A DNA stretch of 64,000 bases from Burkholderia sp. LMG 13014. Lineage in GTDB: Bacteria; Pseudomonadota; Gammaproteobacteria; Burkholderiales; Burkholderiaceae. The stretch is taken from positions 28,200-92,199 of the forward strand of contig NZ_CAJNKE010000001.1 of the NCBI RefSeq assembly GCF_905232215.1, in the 5' to 3' direction. The notes beneath the pieces were generated by a model. It saw only the letters and a list, made by a program, of their open reading frames with translations, ran no database searches and was not told where the DNA came from. Shown here piece by piece: positions 45,764 to 53,997 of this stretch. Positions within the stretch are counted from its first letter, which is position 1. Each line of letters opens with the position of its first letter. A program made the position numbers and the translations under genes.

Positions 45764-46576
45764 ATGAATCCATCGACAAGCTGGGGCATCGAAGGCAAGA
45801 CCGCGATCGTCACGGGCGGCGCGACGCTGATCGGCGCGGCGGTCGCCCGCGCACTGTGCGACGGTGGCGCGCAGGTCGCGGTGGCCGACATCGACGTCGC
45901 GCGCGGCCATGCGCTGGCCGATTCGCTCGGCGCACGCGCGATGTTCGTCGAGACCGACCTCGCCGACGATGCGGCCATTCGCGCTTGCGTGCAGGCGACG
46001 CATGCGCGGTTCGGCCGCATCGACATGCTGGTCAACGTCGCGTGCGCGTACGTCGACGACGCGCTGTCGTCGACGCGCGCGCAATGGCATGCGGCGTTCG
46101 ACGTCAACGTGATAGGCGCCTGCCTGTTGTTGCAGGCCGCCTATCCGTTCCTGTGCGAGGCCGGCGGCGGCGCGGTCGTGAATTTCGGCTCGACGAGCGC
46201 GTCCGCGGCGCAGGCGGGCCGCTGGCTGTATCCGGCCAGCAAGGCGGCGATCCTGCAACTGACGCGCAGCCAGGCGCTGGATCTGGCGCGCGACAATATC
46301 CGCGTCAATGCGGTGTCGCCGGGTTGGACGTGGTCGGGCGTGCTGGACGCGATTTCGGGCGGCGACAAGCGCCGGGCCAATGCCGTCGCGCAGAAATTCC
46401 ACATGCTCGGCCGCATTGGCGAACCGGAGGAAGTCGCCAACGCGGTATTGTTCCTCGTCTCCGACAAGGCGTCGTTCATCACCGGCGCGAATCTGGCCGT
46501 CGACGGCGGCTATTCGGCGATGGGCCCCGAGCAGGGCCTGTCGCCGATCGGTGAACTGACGACACCGGCCGCCTGA
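45764..46576 (+). CDS. short-chain dehydrogenase of the flavin-oxygenase operon
   Basis: A 270-residue classical SDR: TGGATLIG cofactor motif, VNVACA in place of NNAG, NFGSTSAS with catalytic Ser, and YPASKAA with Tyr-x3-Lys. The acidic VADIDVA suggests NAD(H). It is placed directly after the flavin reductase, so it probably oxidises the hydroxylated or dihydrodiol product of the monooxygenase, as SDR enzymes do in bacterial indole oxidation. Confidence 0.8.
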   Translation: MNPSTSWGIEGKTAIVTGGATLIGAAVARALCDGGAQVAVADIDVARGHALADSLGARAMFVETDLADDAAIRACVQATHARFGRIDMLVNVACAYVDDALSSTRAQWHAAFDVNVIGACLLLQAAYPFLCEAGGGAVVNFGSTSASAAQAGRWLYPASKAAILQLTRSQALDLARDNIRVNAVSPGWTWSGVLDAISGGDKRRANAVAQKFHMLGRIGEPEEVANAVLFLVSDKASFITGANLAVDGGYSAMGPEQGLSPIGELTTPAA

Positions 46577-46583
46577 ACGGCAC

Positions 46584-46619
46584 GGGCGTCGGTCGGCTGG
46601 TGGCCGACCGACGCCCTTT
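46584..46619. terminator. bidirectional intrinsic terminator
   Basis: A perfect 14-bp stem (GGGCGTCGGTCGGC at 46584-46597, complement at 46603-46616) with loop TGGTG is followed by TTTCTCATT. It ends the StyA-like operon and may also serve the converging SemiSWEET gene. Confidence 0.75.
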
Positions 46620-46634
46620 CTCATTCTCCCGACC

Positions 46635-46919
46635 TCAATTGCCCGATTTGCCGGCTGCGGCCCGTGCTTCGGCGCGATATTTCAGCACGATGATCGTGAC
46701 GGCCAGCAGCAACACCACCGCGTTGTTGAGCGCGACCGGCAACGCGCCGATCGCGATGCCGTAGTACAGCCACAGGCTCACGCCGGCGATGAAGCACGCG
46801 TACATCGTGTAGGAAATATCGCGTGCGGAGCCTGAGCGCCGGATCTTGACGACTTGAGGAACGAACGAAATGGTCGTCAGTATTCCGGCGACCAGGCCGA
46901 CGGTATCGGTCATGTTCAT
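46635..46919 (-). CDS. SemiSWEET-family small transporter
   Basis: A 94-residue protein with three helices and the PQ motif in TTISFVPQVVKIRRSGSARD, typical of SemiSWEETs, which dimerise into a sugar or small-solute channel. It follows the reductase gene on the same strand after 31 bp and may be co-transcribed. What it moves here is unknown. Confidence 0.8.
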   Translation of the reverse strand: MNMTDTVGLVAGILTTISFVPQVVKIRRSGSARDISYTMYACFIAGVSLWLYYGIAIGALPVALNNAVVLLLAVTIIVLKYRAEARAAAGKSGN

Positions 46920-46950
46920 GGTGCGTGACCTGTTACGTGGAGTGGGTGGA

Positions 46951-47961
46951 TCAGAAGAATCGGTCGAAGTGCACTTGCGACGCCGGCACGCCGTGACGGG
47001 CAAGCAGCACGTCCAGCATCGCCTGGATCATCGGCGGCGGGCCGGCCATGTAGTACTCGTGGTCGGCCAGGTTCGCGCCGAGGACGTCCTCGACGTATTC
47101 GTGCACGAAGCCGGTACGGCCCGACCAGTCGCCGGCATCGTCGGGCGACGATACCGCCGGGTGGAACACGAGCTGTTCGCCGTAACCGGGCAGCGTGCGC
47201 AGTTGTGCGTCGCCGCACACGTCGCGTGGCGTACGCGCGCCATAAAAGAAATGCAGGCGGCGCTTGCCAAGCATGCCGGCGTGAGCCATGCCGCGTGCGA
47301 TCGACAGCATCGGTGCGAGCCCCGACCCACCCGCGATGCAGACCACGTCGCGAGCCGGTTCGGGACGCAGGAACGCCATCCCGTACGGACCGTCGAGCAT
47401 CACGCGGTCGCCTGGTTTCACACGATCGAACAGCGCGGTCGAACCGGCGCCGCGTTCGACGCGGCGTACCTGAAAATGCCAGTCGCCGTCGTCGTTCGGC
47501 AGGTTCGCCATCGAATACGCGCGGGTGCCGGCGATCCCGGGCAAGTGCAGCACCGCGAATTGTCCCGGACGAAAGGCCGCGGGCGCATCGGTGCGGAAGC
47601 GGAACTCGCGGATATCGTGCGTGACGTCGTCCGTCGCGATCAAGGTGGCGACCTGCCTGCGCGGCGGTTGCGCGGGGCGGCATGCGTCGTCGAGCCGGAT
47701 CTTGATGCGGCAGTCGCTCGTCGGGCGACACTGGCAGGCGAGGTGCCGGCCCTTCGCGCGATCGCGCGCCGACAGCCCGGGCGCATCGTCCCACAGCACG
47801 TCGACGCTGCCGTCGAGCAGTTCGAACTTGCAGGTGCCGCATGCGCCCGCGGTGCATTCGTACGGCATGCCCAGGCCGGCCCGCAAGCCGGCGCCGAGCA
47901 GGGTGTCGTCGCGATCGCACGCAAAGCGGTGCACCGATCCGTCGAGAAGGATTTCCTGCAT
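46951..47961 (-). CDS. 2Fe-2S/FAD oxidoreductase (reductase of the second Rieske system)
   Basis: A 336-residue protein with an N-terminal plant-type ferredoxin (PYECTAGACGTCKFEL, then LACQCRP), FAD domain (TRAYSMANLP) and NAD domain (CIAGGSGLAPMLSI; YYMAGPPPMIQAML). The ATG at 47961 has AGGA before it; longer open sequence upstream overlaps the ferredoxin gene and is not used. It lies 14 bp after the Rieske ferredoxin gene and most likely feeds it or the Rieske oxygenase encoded at 51.6 kb. Confidence 0.85.
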   Translation of the reverse strand: MQEILLDGSVHRFACDRDDTLLGAGLRAGLGMPYECTAGACGTCKFELLDGSVDVLWDDAPGLSARDRAKGRHLACQCRPTSDCRIKIRLDDACRPAQPPRRQVATLIATDDVTHDIREFRFRTDAPAAFRPGQFAVLHLPGIAGTRAYSMANLPNDDGDWHFQVRRVERGAGSTALFDRVKPGDRVMLDGPYGMAFLRPEPARDVVCIAGGSGLAPMLSIARGMAHAGMLGKRRLHFFYGARTPRDVCGDAQLRTLPGYGEQLVFHPAVSSPDDAGDWSGRTGFVHEYVEDVLGANLADHEYYMAGPPPMIQAMLDVLLARHGVPASQVHFDRFF

Positions 47962-47975
47962 ATCGTCGTCCTCCG

Positions 47976-48305
47976 TCAATCGGCGATGCGAATGCCGATC
48001 GCGTCGTCTTCGACGACGACCGCATACGTCTTCAGATCGACGATGCAGGGCGCACCGACGGCCTTGCCGGTGCGAATGTCGAAGGCCCCCTGATGGAACG
48101 GACACTCGACGACGTCGCCATCGATTTCGCCGTCGCACAGCGATGCTTCGCCGTGCGTGCAGGTGTCGTCGGTGACATGAAACCGGCCGTCGAGGTTGAA
48201 GACCGCGACCGGCGCGTGGCCGTCGAGTGCGACGCGCTTCGCGCATCCGTGCGGCACGTCCGACGTGCGGCAAAGAAAATGGATCGTATGTTCGGCTACC
48301 GTCAT
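47976..48305 (-). CDS. Rieske ferredoxin (second system)
   Basis: A 109-residue Rieske protein with ligands CTHGEA (about 49) and CPFHQG (about 68). It is the first gene of the leftward operon and should pass electrons to the Rieske oxygenase on the other side of the kinase gene. It differs from the cmt ferredoxin in sequence, so the two systems are not copies. Confidence 0.9.
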   Translation of the reverse strand: MTVAEHTIHFLCRTSDVPHGCAKRVALDGHAPVAVFNLDGRFHVTDDTCTHGEASLCDGEIDGDVVECPFHQGAFDIRTGKAVGAPCIVDLKTYAVVVEDDAIGIRIAD

Positions 48306-48430
48306 GATCGTGTTCCCTGGTTGTCGACGTCCATGAACCGGCGTGCGATATCGCGCCGGTTCCGCTGCCTGCGGGACGTCATGGCTTCAGGGTAGTGACG
48401 GCTGCCTGACGGGTAAATTGGATCGACTGC

Positions 48431-48454
48431 TTAGCGAATACAGGTTTTCGCTTA
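48431..48454 (-). promoter_or_regulatory. inverted repeat upstream of the ferredoxin operon
   Basis: TTAGCGAA-N8-TTCGCTTA (7 of 8 symmetrical) lies 126 bp before the ferredoxin start, in the only non-coding gap on that side. Possible binding site of the FixJ-type regulator at the right end of the cluster. Confidence 0.4.
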
Positions 48455-48466
48455 TCGTCGCCGCGT

Positions 48467-49966
48467 TCAGGTCGCACCGGCCGAGCGCGGCAGCATCACG
48501 TGGAAACGCGTGCCGGGCGCGGCTTCCGCGCTCGTGACCCACAGGTGCCCGCCATGCGTATCGACGATCGAGTGGCACAGCGACAGTCCGAGCCCGAGGC
48601 CCGTGTGCTTGGTCGAGAAGAACGACGCGAAGATGCGGTCCGGGCTCACGCGCGGCAGGCCGGGGCCGGTATCGGACACGGTGATCTGCACATTGCCGTT
48701 GGTGCGCCTCGCGACCGCGATGCACAGTTCGCGGCGCGCGAGCGACGTGCCCGACATCGCCTCGATCCCGTTGACGGCCAGATTGATCACGACCTGCTGG
48801 ATCAGCACGTCGTCGCACTCGATTTCGCATGGCGCGTCGTCGAGTTCGTACGTGACCGCCACATCGCTTTGCCGCGCGCGTAGCGCGATCAGGTCGGCGA
48901 TGTCCCGTACCAGCGTGCGCACGTCGATCAACTGGCGCTGATAGGTCCGGTTGCACGTGAATTCGCGCACCTTGTTGATGATGCGGCCGGCGCGCTCGGC
49001 TTCGTGCTGCGCGAGCTCGAGCGCGTGCAGCAGATCGTCGGCCGAAAAATTGCCGGACTGGATGCGCCGGCGGCACCCCGCCACGAAGTTGACGATCGCG
49101 AAGAACGGCTGGTTCAGCTCGTGCGCGAGCGCGGTGGCCATCTCGCCGGTCGTCGAGATGCGCGAGATCCGGCTGAGTTCGAGCGCGCGGGCGCGGGCCG
49201 TTTCCTCGGCCCTGACGCGTTCGGTGACGTCGCGGAAATTGACCAGGATCCCGTTGACGGCCGGATCGTCGAGCAGGTTCCGGCAGCGCGCCTCGTGGAT
49301 GCGCCACGTGCCGTTGCGGTGCTGGATCCGGTAGCCGAGGTTGGCGCTCGCGTCCGGCGCCAGCGCGCGCAGCGTGTCGCGCACCGCGTCGACGTTGTCC
49401 GGTGCGATGAACGCATAGACGGAGCGGCCCACCGGCATTCGCGCGGAAACACCGAGCAGCGAATGGATCGATGGCCCGAGGAAGCGGATGATGCCGTTGG
49501 CGGAAAGGATCGCAATGCCGTCCGACGAGCGCTCGATCAGCTTGCGGTAGTACCGCTCGCGTTCCTTGAGCGCGGCATGCGCTTCCTTGCGCTCGGTGAT
49601 GTCGCGCGCCATCGCGATCACACGGTCGACCCCGTTCAGCGTGATGCGCTTCAGGCTCACTTCGACAGGCGTTTCGCGGCCCTGCGCATTGCGGATCACC
49701 CATTCGAAGATCACGGTGTCGCCGGAATCGCGCGCCTCCCACACGCGCCTCAGGCCGCCTTCGGTGTCGTACGGAGAGTGGTTCCGGGTCAGCTCGCCGA
49801 TCGACATCCCGCGCAATTCGTCGATCGTGTGCCCGTACATCTCGCATGCCTTGCGATTGGCCTCGAGGATTTCCCCGCTGTCCATGTCGTGGATCACCAT
49901 GATGTCGTTCGCGTAGACGAAGACCTCCTGGTAGTTGGTCCGGCTCAATTGACTGACGGAATGCAT
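48467..49966 (-). CDS. PAS-PAS sensor histidine kinase
   Basis: A 499-residue soluble kinase: first PAS about 10-125 (DIMVIHDMDSGEILEANRKA), second PAS about 135-250 (RSSDGIAILSANGIIRFLG), phospho-accepting His282 in ALAHELNQPFFAIV, N-box INLAVNGIEAM and G-boxes DTGPGLP and GLGLGLSLCHSIV. No membrane segments, so it senses a cytoplasmic signal, possibly the aromatic substrate as in StyS/TodS-type systems. The likely partner is the FixJ-type regulator at 56.6 kb, the other end of the cluster. Confidence 0.85.
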   Translation of the reverse strand: MHSVSQLSRTNYQEVFVYANDIMVIHDMDSGEILEANRKACEMYGHTIDELRGMSIGELTRNHSPYDTEGGLRRVWEARDSGDTVIFEWVIRNAQGRETPVEVSLKRITLNGVDRVIAMARDITERKEAHAALKERERYYRKLIERSSDGIAILSANGIIRFLGPSIHSLLGVSARMPVGRSVYAFIAPDNVDAVRDTLRALAPDASANLGYRIQHRNGTWRIHEARCRNLLDDPAVNGILVNFRDVTERVRAEETARARALELSRISRISTTGEMATALAHELNQPFFAIVNFVAGCRRRIQSGNFSADDLLHALELAQHEAERAGRIINKVREFTCNRTYQRQLIDVRTLVRDIADLIALRARQSDVAVTYELDDAPCEIECDDVLIQQVVINLAVNGIEAMSGTSLARRELCIAVARRTNGNVQITVSDTGPGLPRVSPDRIFASFFSTKHTGLGLGLSLCHSIVDTHGGHLWVTSAEAAPGTRFHVMLPRSAGAT

Positions 49967-50042
49967 GGCAGGGGCGCCCCGGGGTAATCCGGCCGTCAGC
50001 ATAGCACCGCGAAAGCGCGCAACTCGTGGGCCGGCCGGCCGT

Positions 50043-50058
50043 TAAGTGTTATCACCTA
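50043..50058 (+). promoter_or_regulatory. candidate regulator site before the amidase operon
   Basis: TAAGT-N8-CTA, within an imperfect dyad (TTAAGTG-TTAT-CACCTAA). The same TAAGT-N8-CTA occurs at 53807 before the porin, and TAAGT-N8-GAA at 43887 before the StyA-like gene. May be bound by the FixJ-type regulator of this cluster. Confidence 0.35.
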
Positions 50059-50182
50059 ATGCGCTAATTGACCGACCGGATAACGGCCGGCAGGCGATTT
50101 CCTTACGCTTGAGTGCACTGATCAACATGAAGCGGAAGACGTGGCGCAAGGCCCCGTCCCGCATTCGAGCGAGGAGACATCC

Positions 50183-51523
50183 ATGAGCCATCCACCGTCG
50201 GCAGAACCGCGGGACGTCGTCGAGGTCGGCGCGTATACGCGCGGCGTCATCGGGCCGCGCCTGACCATGCTCGGTCCGGTCAGGAACGGCGGGCGCATCG
50301 TGACGGGTACGCCGCCCGGTTGCTGGGGGCCGATGATTACGCCGATCTTCCAGGGCGGGCACGAGGTCACGCAGCCGGTCGCCGTCGACGGCGCCGAAAT
50401 CGGCGATGCCGTGGCGCTGAAGATCCTGCGTTGCGACGTGACGTCGCTCGCAACGTCGTCGGGCGTGATGGAGTTCGTCGAGGGCCGCTATGTCGGCGAC
50501 CCGTTCGTCGCGAAGCGATGCACGACCTGCGGTACCGAAAGCCCGCCGAGTCACGTCGAGGGCACCGGCGACGACGCGATCCATTGCAGCGTCTGCGGCG
50601 CGGAGGTCAATGCGTTCCGCTTCAGTCACGGCTACGTGATCGTGCTCGACCGCGAGCACCATGTGTCGCTGACCGTCGACAAGGACGCCGCGCAGCGAAT
50701 CGCCGGGATGCCGGGAAAGATGGCGCGCCTGCCGGCTTCGTCCGAACAGCATTCGATCCTTTCGCTTGCCCGCGCCGACATGAGCGGGCTGGCGGCGCAC
50801 ATGCAGCCGTTTCTCGGCAACATCGGCACGATCCCGTCGGTCGACATGCCGGACTCGCACAACGCGGGCGATTTCGGCGCGTTCCTGATCGATGCGCCGC
50901 ATGCGTTCGGCATGTCGCGCGAAACGCTCGATGCGAACAAGACCGACGGCCACATGGACACCAACAGCGTGCGTGAGGGCGCGATCCTGATCTGCCCCGT
51001 CAAGGTGCCGGGGGCCGGCGTGTACATGGGCGACATGCATGCGCAGCAAGGCAATGGCGAGATCGCCGGCCACGCGACCGACGTCGCGGGCGAGGTCGAG
51101 CTGCAGGTCGAGGTGATCAAGGGGCTGACGCTTGACGGTCCGATCCTGCTGCAGCGACCGGATGATCTGCCGCCGATGGCGCGGCCGATGAACGCCGCGC
51201 AGCGCGCACGGGTTGCGGCGCTCGCGGCGCGCTACGGGCAGCGCGAGATCGAGGAGAACGCGCCGATCACCTTCATCGGATCGGGCGCCACGCTCAACGA
51301 CGCGACCAAGAACGGTTTGCAGCGCGCGACGAACGTCACGGGGCTGGCGTACGACGAGATCCTCAACCGCGCGACGATCGCCGGTTCGATCGAGATCAGC
51401 CGCTTGCCGGGCGTCGTGCGGGTCACGTTCCTGTGCCCGATGCCGGTTCTCGAACGCCTCGGCATCGCGCACCTGGCGCGCGCGCAATACGGACTCGACG
51501 ACGGCGCGCACGACCGGACCTGA
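50183..51523 (+). CDS. acetamidase/formamidase family amidohydrolase with a Cys4 knuckle
   Basis: A 446-residue member of the acetamidase/formamidase family: GCWGPMITPIF, SLARADMSGLAAHM, PSVDMPDSHNAGDFGAF, and MGDMHAQQGNGEIAGH, the family's active-site region. It should hydrolyse a small amide or formamide. Cys113/Cys116 and Cys135/Cys138 (CxxC-x18-CxxC) form a likely zinc knuckle. First gene of the rightward operon with a GAGGAGA site. In a ring-degrading pathway it may remove a formyl or open an amide made by ring oxidation. Confidence 0.8.
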   Translation: MSHPPSAEPRDVVEVGAYTRGVIGPRLTMLGPVRNGGRIVTGTPPGCWGPMITPIFQGGHEVTQPVAVDGAEIGDAVALKILRCDVTSLATSSGVMEFVEGRYVGDPFVAKRCTTCGTESPPSHVEGTGDDAIHCSVCGAEVNAFRFSHGYVIVLDREHHVSLTVDKDAAQRIAGMPGKMARLPASSEQHSILSLARADMSGLAAHMQPFLGNIGTIPSVDMPDSHNAGDFGAFLIDAPHAFGMSRETLDANKTDGHMDTNSVREGAILICPVKVPGAGVYMGDMHAQQGNGEIAGHATDVAGEVELQVEVIKGLTLDGPILLQRPDDLPPMARPMNAAQRARVAALAARYGQREIEENAPITFIGSGATLNDATKNGLQRATNVTGLAYDEILNRATIAGSIEISRLPGVVRVTFLCPMPVLERLGIAHLARAQYGLDDGAHDRT

Positions 51524-51581
51524 ACCGCGTGACGGTCGACACGATCGAGCAAGGCGAATCAATTCATTGAGAGGAGCAGCG

Positions 51582-52784
51582 ATGGACACCACCACCAATA
51601 CCCTGAGATGGGCGGCCAAGTATCCGGAACTCGGCACGGAGCCGATTCCGGTCGAGCCCTGCATATCGCCGGCGTTCTACGAACGCGAAAAGGCGCGCGT
51701 GTTTTCCAAGACCTGGCTGAAGGTCGGGCGCATCGAGGAAATTCCGAAGGTCGGCGACTACAAGGTCAAGAAGATCCATTTCGCGAAGACGTCGGTGATC
51801 CTGATGCACGGCAAGGACGGCACGATCCGCGGCTTTCACAACACCTGCTCGCACCGCGGCAACAAGGTCGTCGTCGAGCATGGCGAGGAAACCTTCGGCC
51901 GCAACAAGGCGGCAGTCGTCACGTGCCGGTTCCACGGCTGGGTCTACGACGGTCAGGGCCAGCTCGTGCAGGTGCCGGAGGAGGAGCGCTTTCCGCCGTG
52001 TTTCGACAAGGCGTCGAGCGGGCTGACGCCGGTCCATACGGAGGTGTGGGAGGGCTTCATCTTCATCAACCTGGCCGCGCAGCCGGAGCGCTCGCTGCAC
52101 GCGTATCTCGGCGGCCTCGGACAGCATCTCGCGGGCTACCCGTTTCATGAGATGAGCCAGTGCTTCAGCTACAACACGGTGCTCGACTGCAACTGGAAGA
52201 TCGCGCTCGACGCGTTCTCCGAGGCGTATCACGTGTCGACCATCCATGCCGGTTCGTTTCCGAACGTGTTCTCGAGCGGGCTGACCGATGTCGCGCTGTT
52301 CGACGAGCATCGCACGACCGGCATTTGCCTGACGCTCAATGCCACGCCGACGCCGGTCGCCGGCATCGCGAACGGCATCACGGGTGCGTCGCTGGTCGCG
52401 CAACGCGGCTCGTCGATGCTGCCGCCGGGCGTGAACCCCGACCGCCGGGGCGACTTCTCGTTCGAACTGAGCGTCGTGTTCCCGAACATCCTGATCCACA
52501 TCTCGGAGGGGATCTGGTTCACCCATCAGTTCTGGCCGCTGTCGCACGACAAGACGCTGTGGGAGGGCAAGTACTACGTGAAGCCGCCGAAGACCAACAG
52601 CGAACGCTGGGCTGTCGAGTTCGCCCAGGTGCTGCAGCGCAACGCATGGCTCGAGGATACGGCGACGATGGAGGATACGCATGCCGCGCTTGCGTCCGGC
52701 GCCAAGCAGCACATGTTCCTTCAGGACGAGGAAATCCTGCTGCGACATGGGTACAAGGTCCTCGAACAGTACATGGAACAATGA
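51582..52784 (+). CDS. Rieske non-haem iron oxygenase alpha subunit with bridging Glu
   Basis: A 400-residue Rieske oxygenase: CSHRGN (about 88) and CRFHGW (about 110) hold the 2Fe-2S cluster, and DAFSEAYHVSTIHA (about 211) holds the iron. The residue that normally bridges the two centres is Asp (D-x-Y-H); here it is Glu (E-A-Y-H). A Glu at this place is known from carnitine-oxygenase-type enzymes. No classical beta subunit follows, only a 119-residue unknown protein. Electrons probably come from the ferredoxin and reductase at 47-48 kb. Confidence 0.85.
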   Translation: MDTTTNTLRWAAKYPELGTEPIPVEPCISPAFYEREKARVFSKTWLKVGRIEEIPKVGDYKVKKIHFAKTSVILMHGKDGTIRGFHNTCSHRGNKVVVEHGEETFGRNKAAVVTCRFHGWVYDGQGQLVQVPEEERFPPCFDKASSGLTPVHTEVWEGFIFINLAAQPERSLHAYLGGLGQHLAGYPFHEMSQCFSYNTVLDCNWKIALDAFSEAYHVSTIHAGSFPNVFSSGLTDVALFDEHRTTGICLTLNATPTPVAGIANGITGASLVAQRGSSMLPPGVNPDRRGDFSFELSVVFPNILIHISEGIWFTHQFWPLSHDKTLWEGKYYVKPPKTNSERWAVEFAQVLQRNAWLEDTATMEDTHAALASGAKQHMFLQDEEILLRHGYKVLEQYMEQ

Positions 52785-53140
52785 CGGAGACGCACGCAAT
52801 GGACAATCTGCTTCCGAAGGAATTCGACATGCTCGAGCCGCTCGTCGCGGCGTGGGCTCTCCCGACCCAGAACGAACGGCAGCAGCGCCGCATCGGCTCG
52901 TCGAGCGGCGAACTGCGCTACTTCTACGACAACATGCTGCCGCGGCTGCCGTCGATCCTGACGTACCTCGACCGCTATCCGATCGGCGAATTGCCGGCGG
53001 ACGCCGCACGGCTGCTGTCGCTGGCGCTGTCGCTCGCCGAAGTCGCGCCGCACATCGAACTGTATCGCGGCGATCCGAAGGTACCGTACAGCTTCGACGA
53101 AGCACGCTTCGTCGCCGAGCACGGCGACGCACGGCACTGA
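52781..53140 (+). CDS. small protein of unknown function coupled to the Rieske oxygenase
   Basis: I do not recognise this 119-residue protein (113 residues if the ATG at 52799, with GGAGA before it, is used). It is acidic, mostly helical by composition, with LLPKEFDMLEPLVAAWALPT and a C-terminal GDPKVPYSFDEARFVAEHG. Its first ATG overlaps the oxygenase stop (ATGA), which suggests a matched partner, perhaps a substitute for a beta subunit. Confidence 0.6.
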   Translation: MTETHAMDNLLPKEFDMLEPLVAAWALPTQNERQQRRIGSSSGELRYFYDNMLPRLPSILTYLDRYPIGELPADAARLLSLALSLAEVAPHIELYRGDPKVPYSFDEARFVAEHGDARH

Positions 53141-53203
53141 ACTGCCGAAGCATGCCCGATGTCCGGCTGGATATCGGGCGCATTCCTGCAAGGAGACCGG
53201 CCG

Positions 53204-53695
53204 ATGGCCGCATCGACACTCGCCCGGCGCATTGCGCGCCTCGAGGCAATCGCCGACGTCGGCCAGCTCGTCGGCCGCTACGCGTATGGGGCCGATCGGC
53301 GCAACGATCCCGCATTGATGGCACCGCTCTTCAGTCGCGACGCGGTGTGGGAAGCCAGGGGTTTCGGGCGTCATGAAGGCCGCGACGTCATTGCGGAGCA
53401 ACTCGCGCGCATCGGCAGCGAGCAGATCGTCTGGAGCCTGCACTACATGGCCGTGCCGGTGATCGAGATCGACGAGACGTTGCTGAGCGGGCGATGCCGG
53501 TGGCATTTGTGGGAGCTGGCGCAGATCCGCCCGGGCGACGACGATGCCGAGCCGCCGGCCGCCCACTGGATCGGCGGCGCGTATGACAGCCGCGTTGCGA
53601 TCGACGAAGGGCAGTGGCGTTTCCGGAGCGTGTTGCTCGATCTTCGGCTCATTCATCGACACGACGCGGCGTGGTTGCCTCGTCCGTCTTCCTGA
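53204..53695 (+). CDS. SnoaL/NTF2-like small protein
   Basis: A 163-residue protein of the SnoaL-like or ring-hydroxylating-beta fold: AIADVGQLVGRYAYGADRRN, PLFSRDAVWEARGFG, then a cone-fold region ending WRFRSVLLDLRLIHR. AAGGAG precedes the ATG. Such proteins act as isomerases, dehydratases or small dioxygenase subunits. It could be the missing beta subunit or a dehydratase in the same pathway. A short hairpin (GCCCGAT...ATCGGGC at 53154-53179) precedes it. Confidence 0.7.
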   Translation: MAASTLARRIARLEAIADVGQLVGRYAYGADRRNDPALMAPLFSRDAVWEARGFGRHEGRDVIAEQLARIGSEQIVWSLHYMAVPVIEIDETLLSGRCRWHLWELAQIRPGDDDAEPPAAHWIGGAYDSRVAIDEGQWRFRSVLLDLRLIHRHDAAWLPRPSS

Positions 53696-53734
53696 CCCGA
53701 TCGGCGAACCCGCGAAGACAGGGTGCTTCATCCG

Positions 53735-53759
53735 GCCGCGTGCGAACGCGGCTTTTTTT
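53735..53759 (+). terminator. intrinsic terminator of the amidase-Rieske operon
   Basis: GCCGCGT-GCGA-ACGCGGC followed directly by seven T. It lies 40 bp after the SnoaL-like gene and separates this operon from the porin. Confidence 0.85.
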
Positions 53760-53806
53760 CGTGCGCCGCCGCACCGCACGGGTGCCGAATCGAATCAGAA
53801 GACAAA

Positions 53807-53822
53807 TAAGTATTCCCATCTA
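53807..53822 (+). promoter_or_regulatory. candidate regulator site before the porin
   Basis: TAAGT-N8-CTA, matching the element before the amidase operon, about 175 bp ahead of the porin start. The rest of the 300-base gap (53696-53997) holds the terminator and no gene. Confidence 0.35.
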
Positions 53823-53997
53823 GTTTCTTACGTGCGCGACCGAATGTCGGCAGCAATTTCGGCTTCTTAACTTGGAGTCGCTGCGAATTCGCAGGATTCG
53901 CGAGCGGAACGGCCGGTGCGTCGATGCATCGCGCCGGCCGTTTCCGGCAAGCGTCTGCAGGCATGAATCGAACGACTGAAACCCCGGGAGACACTCA

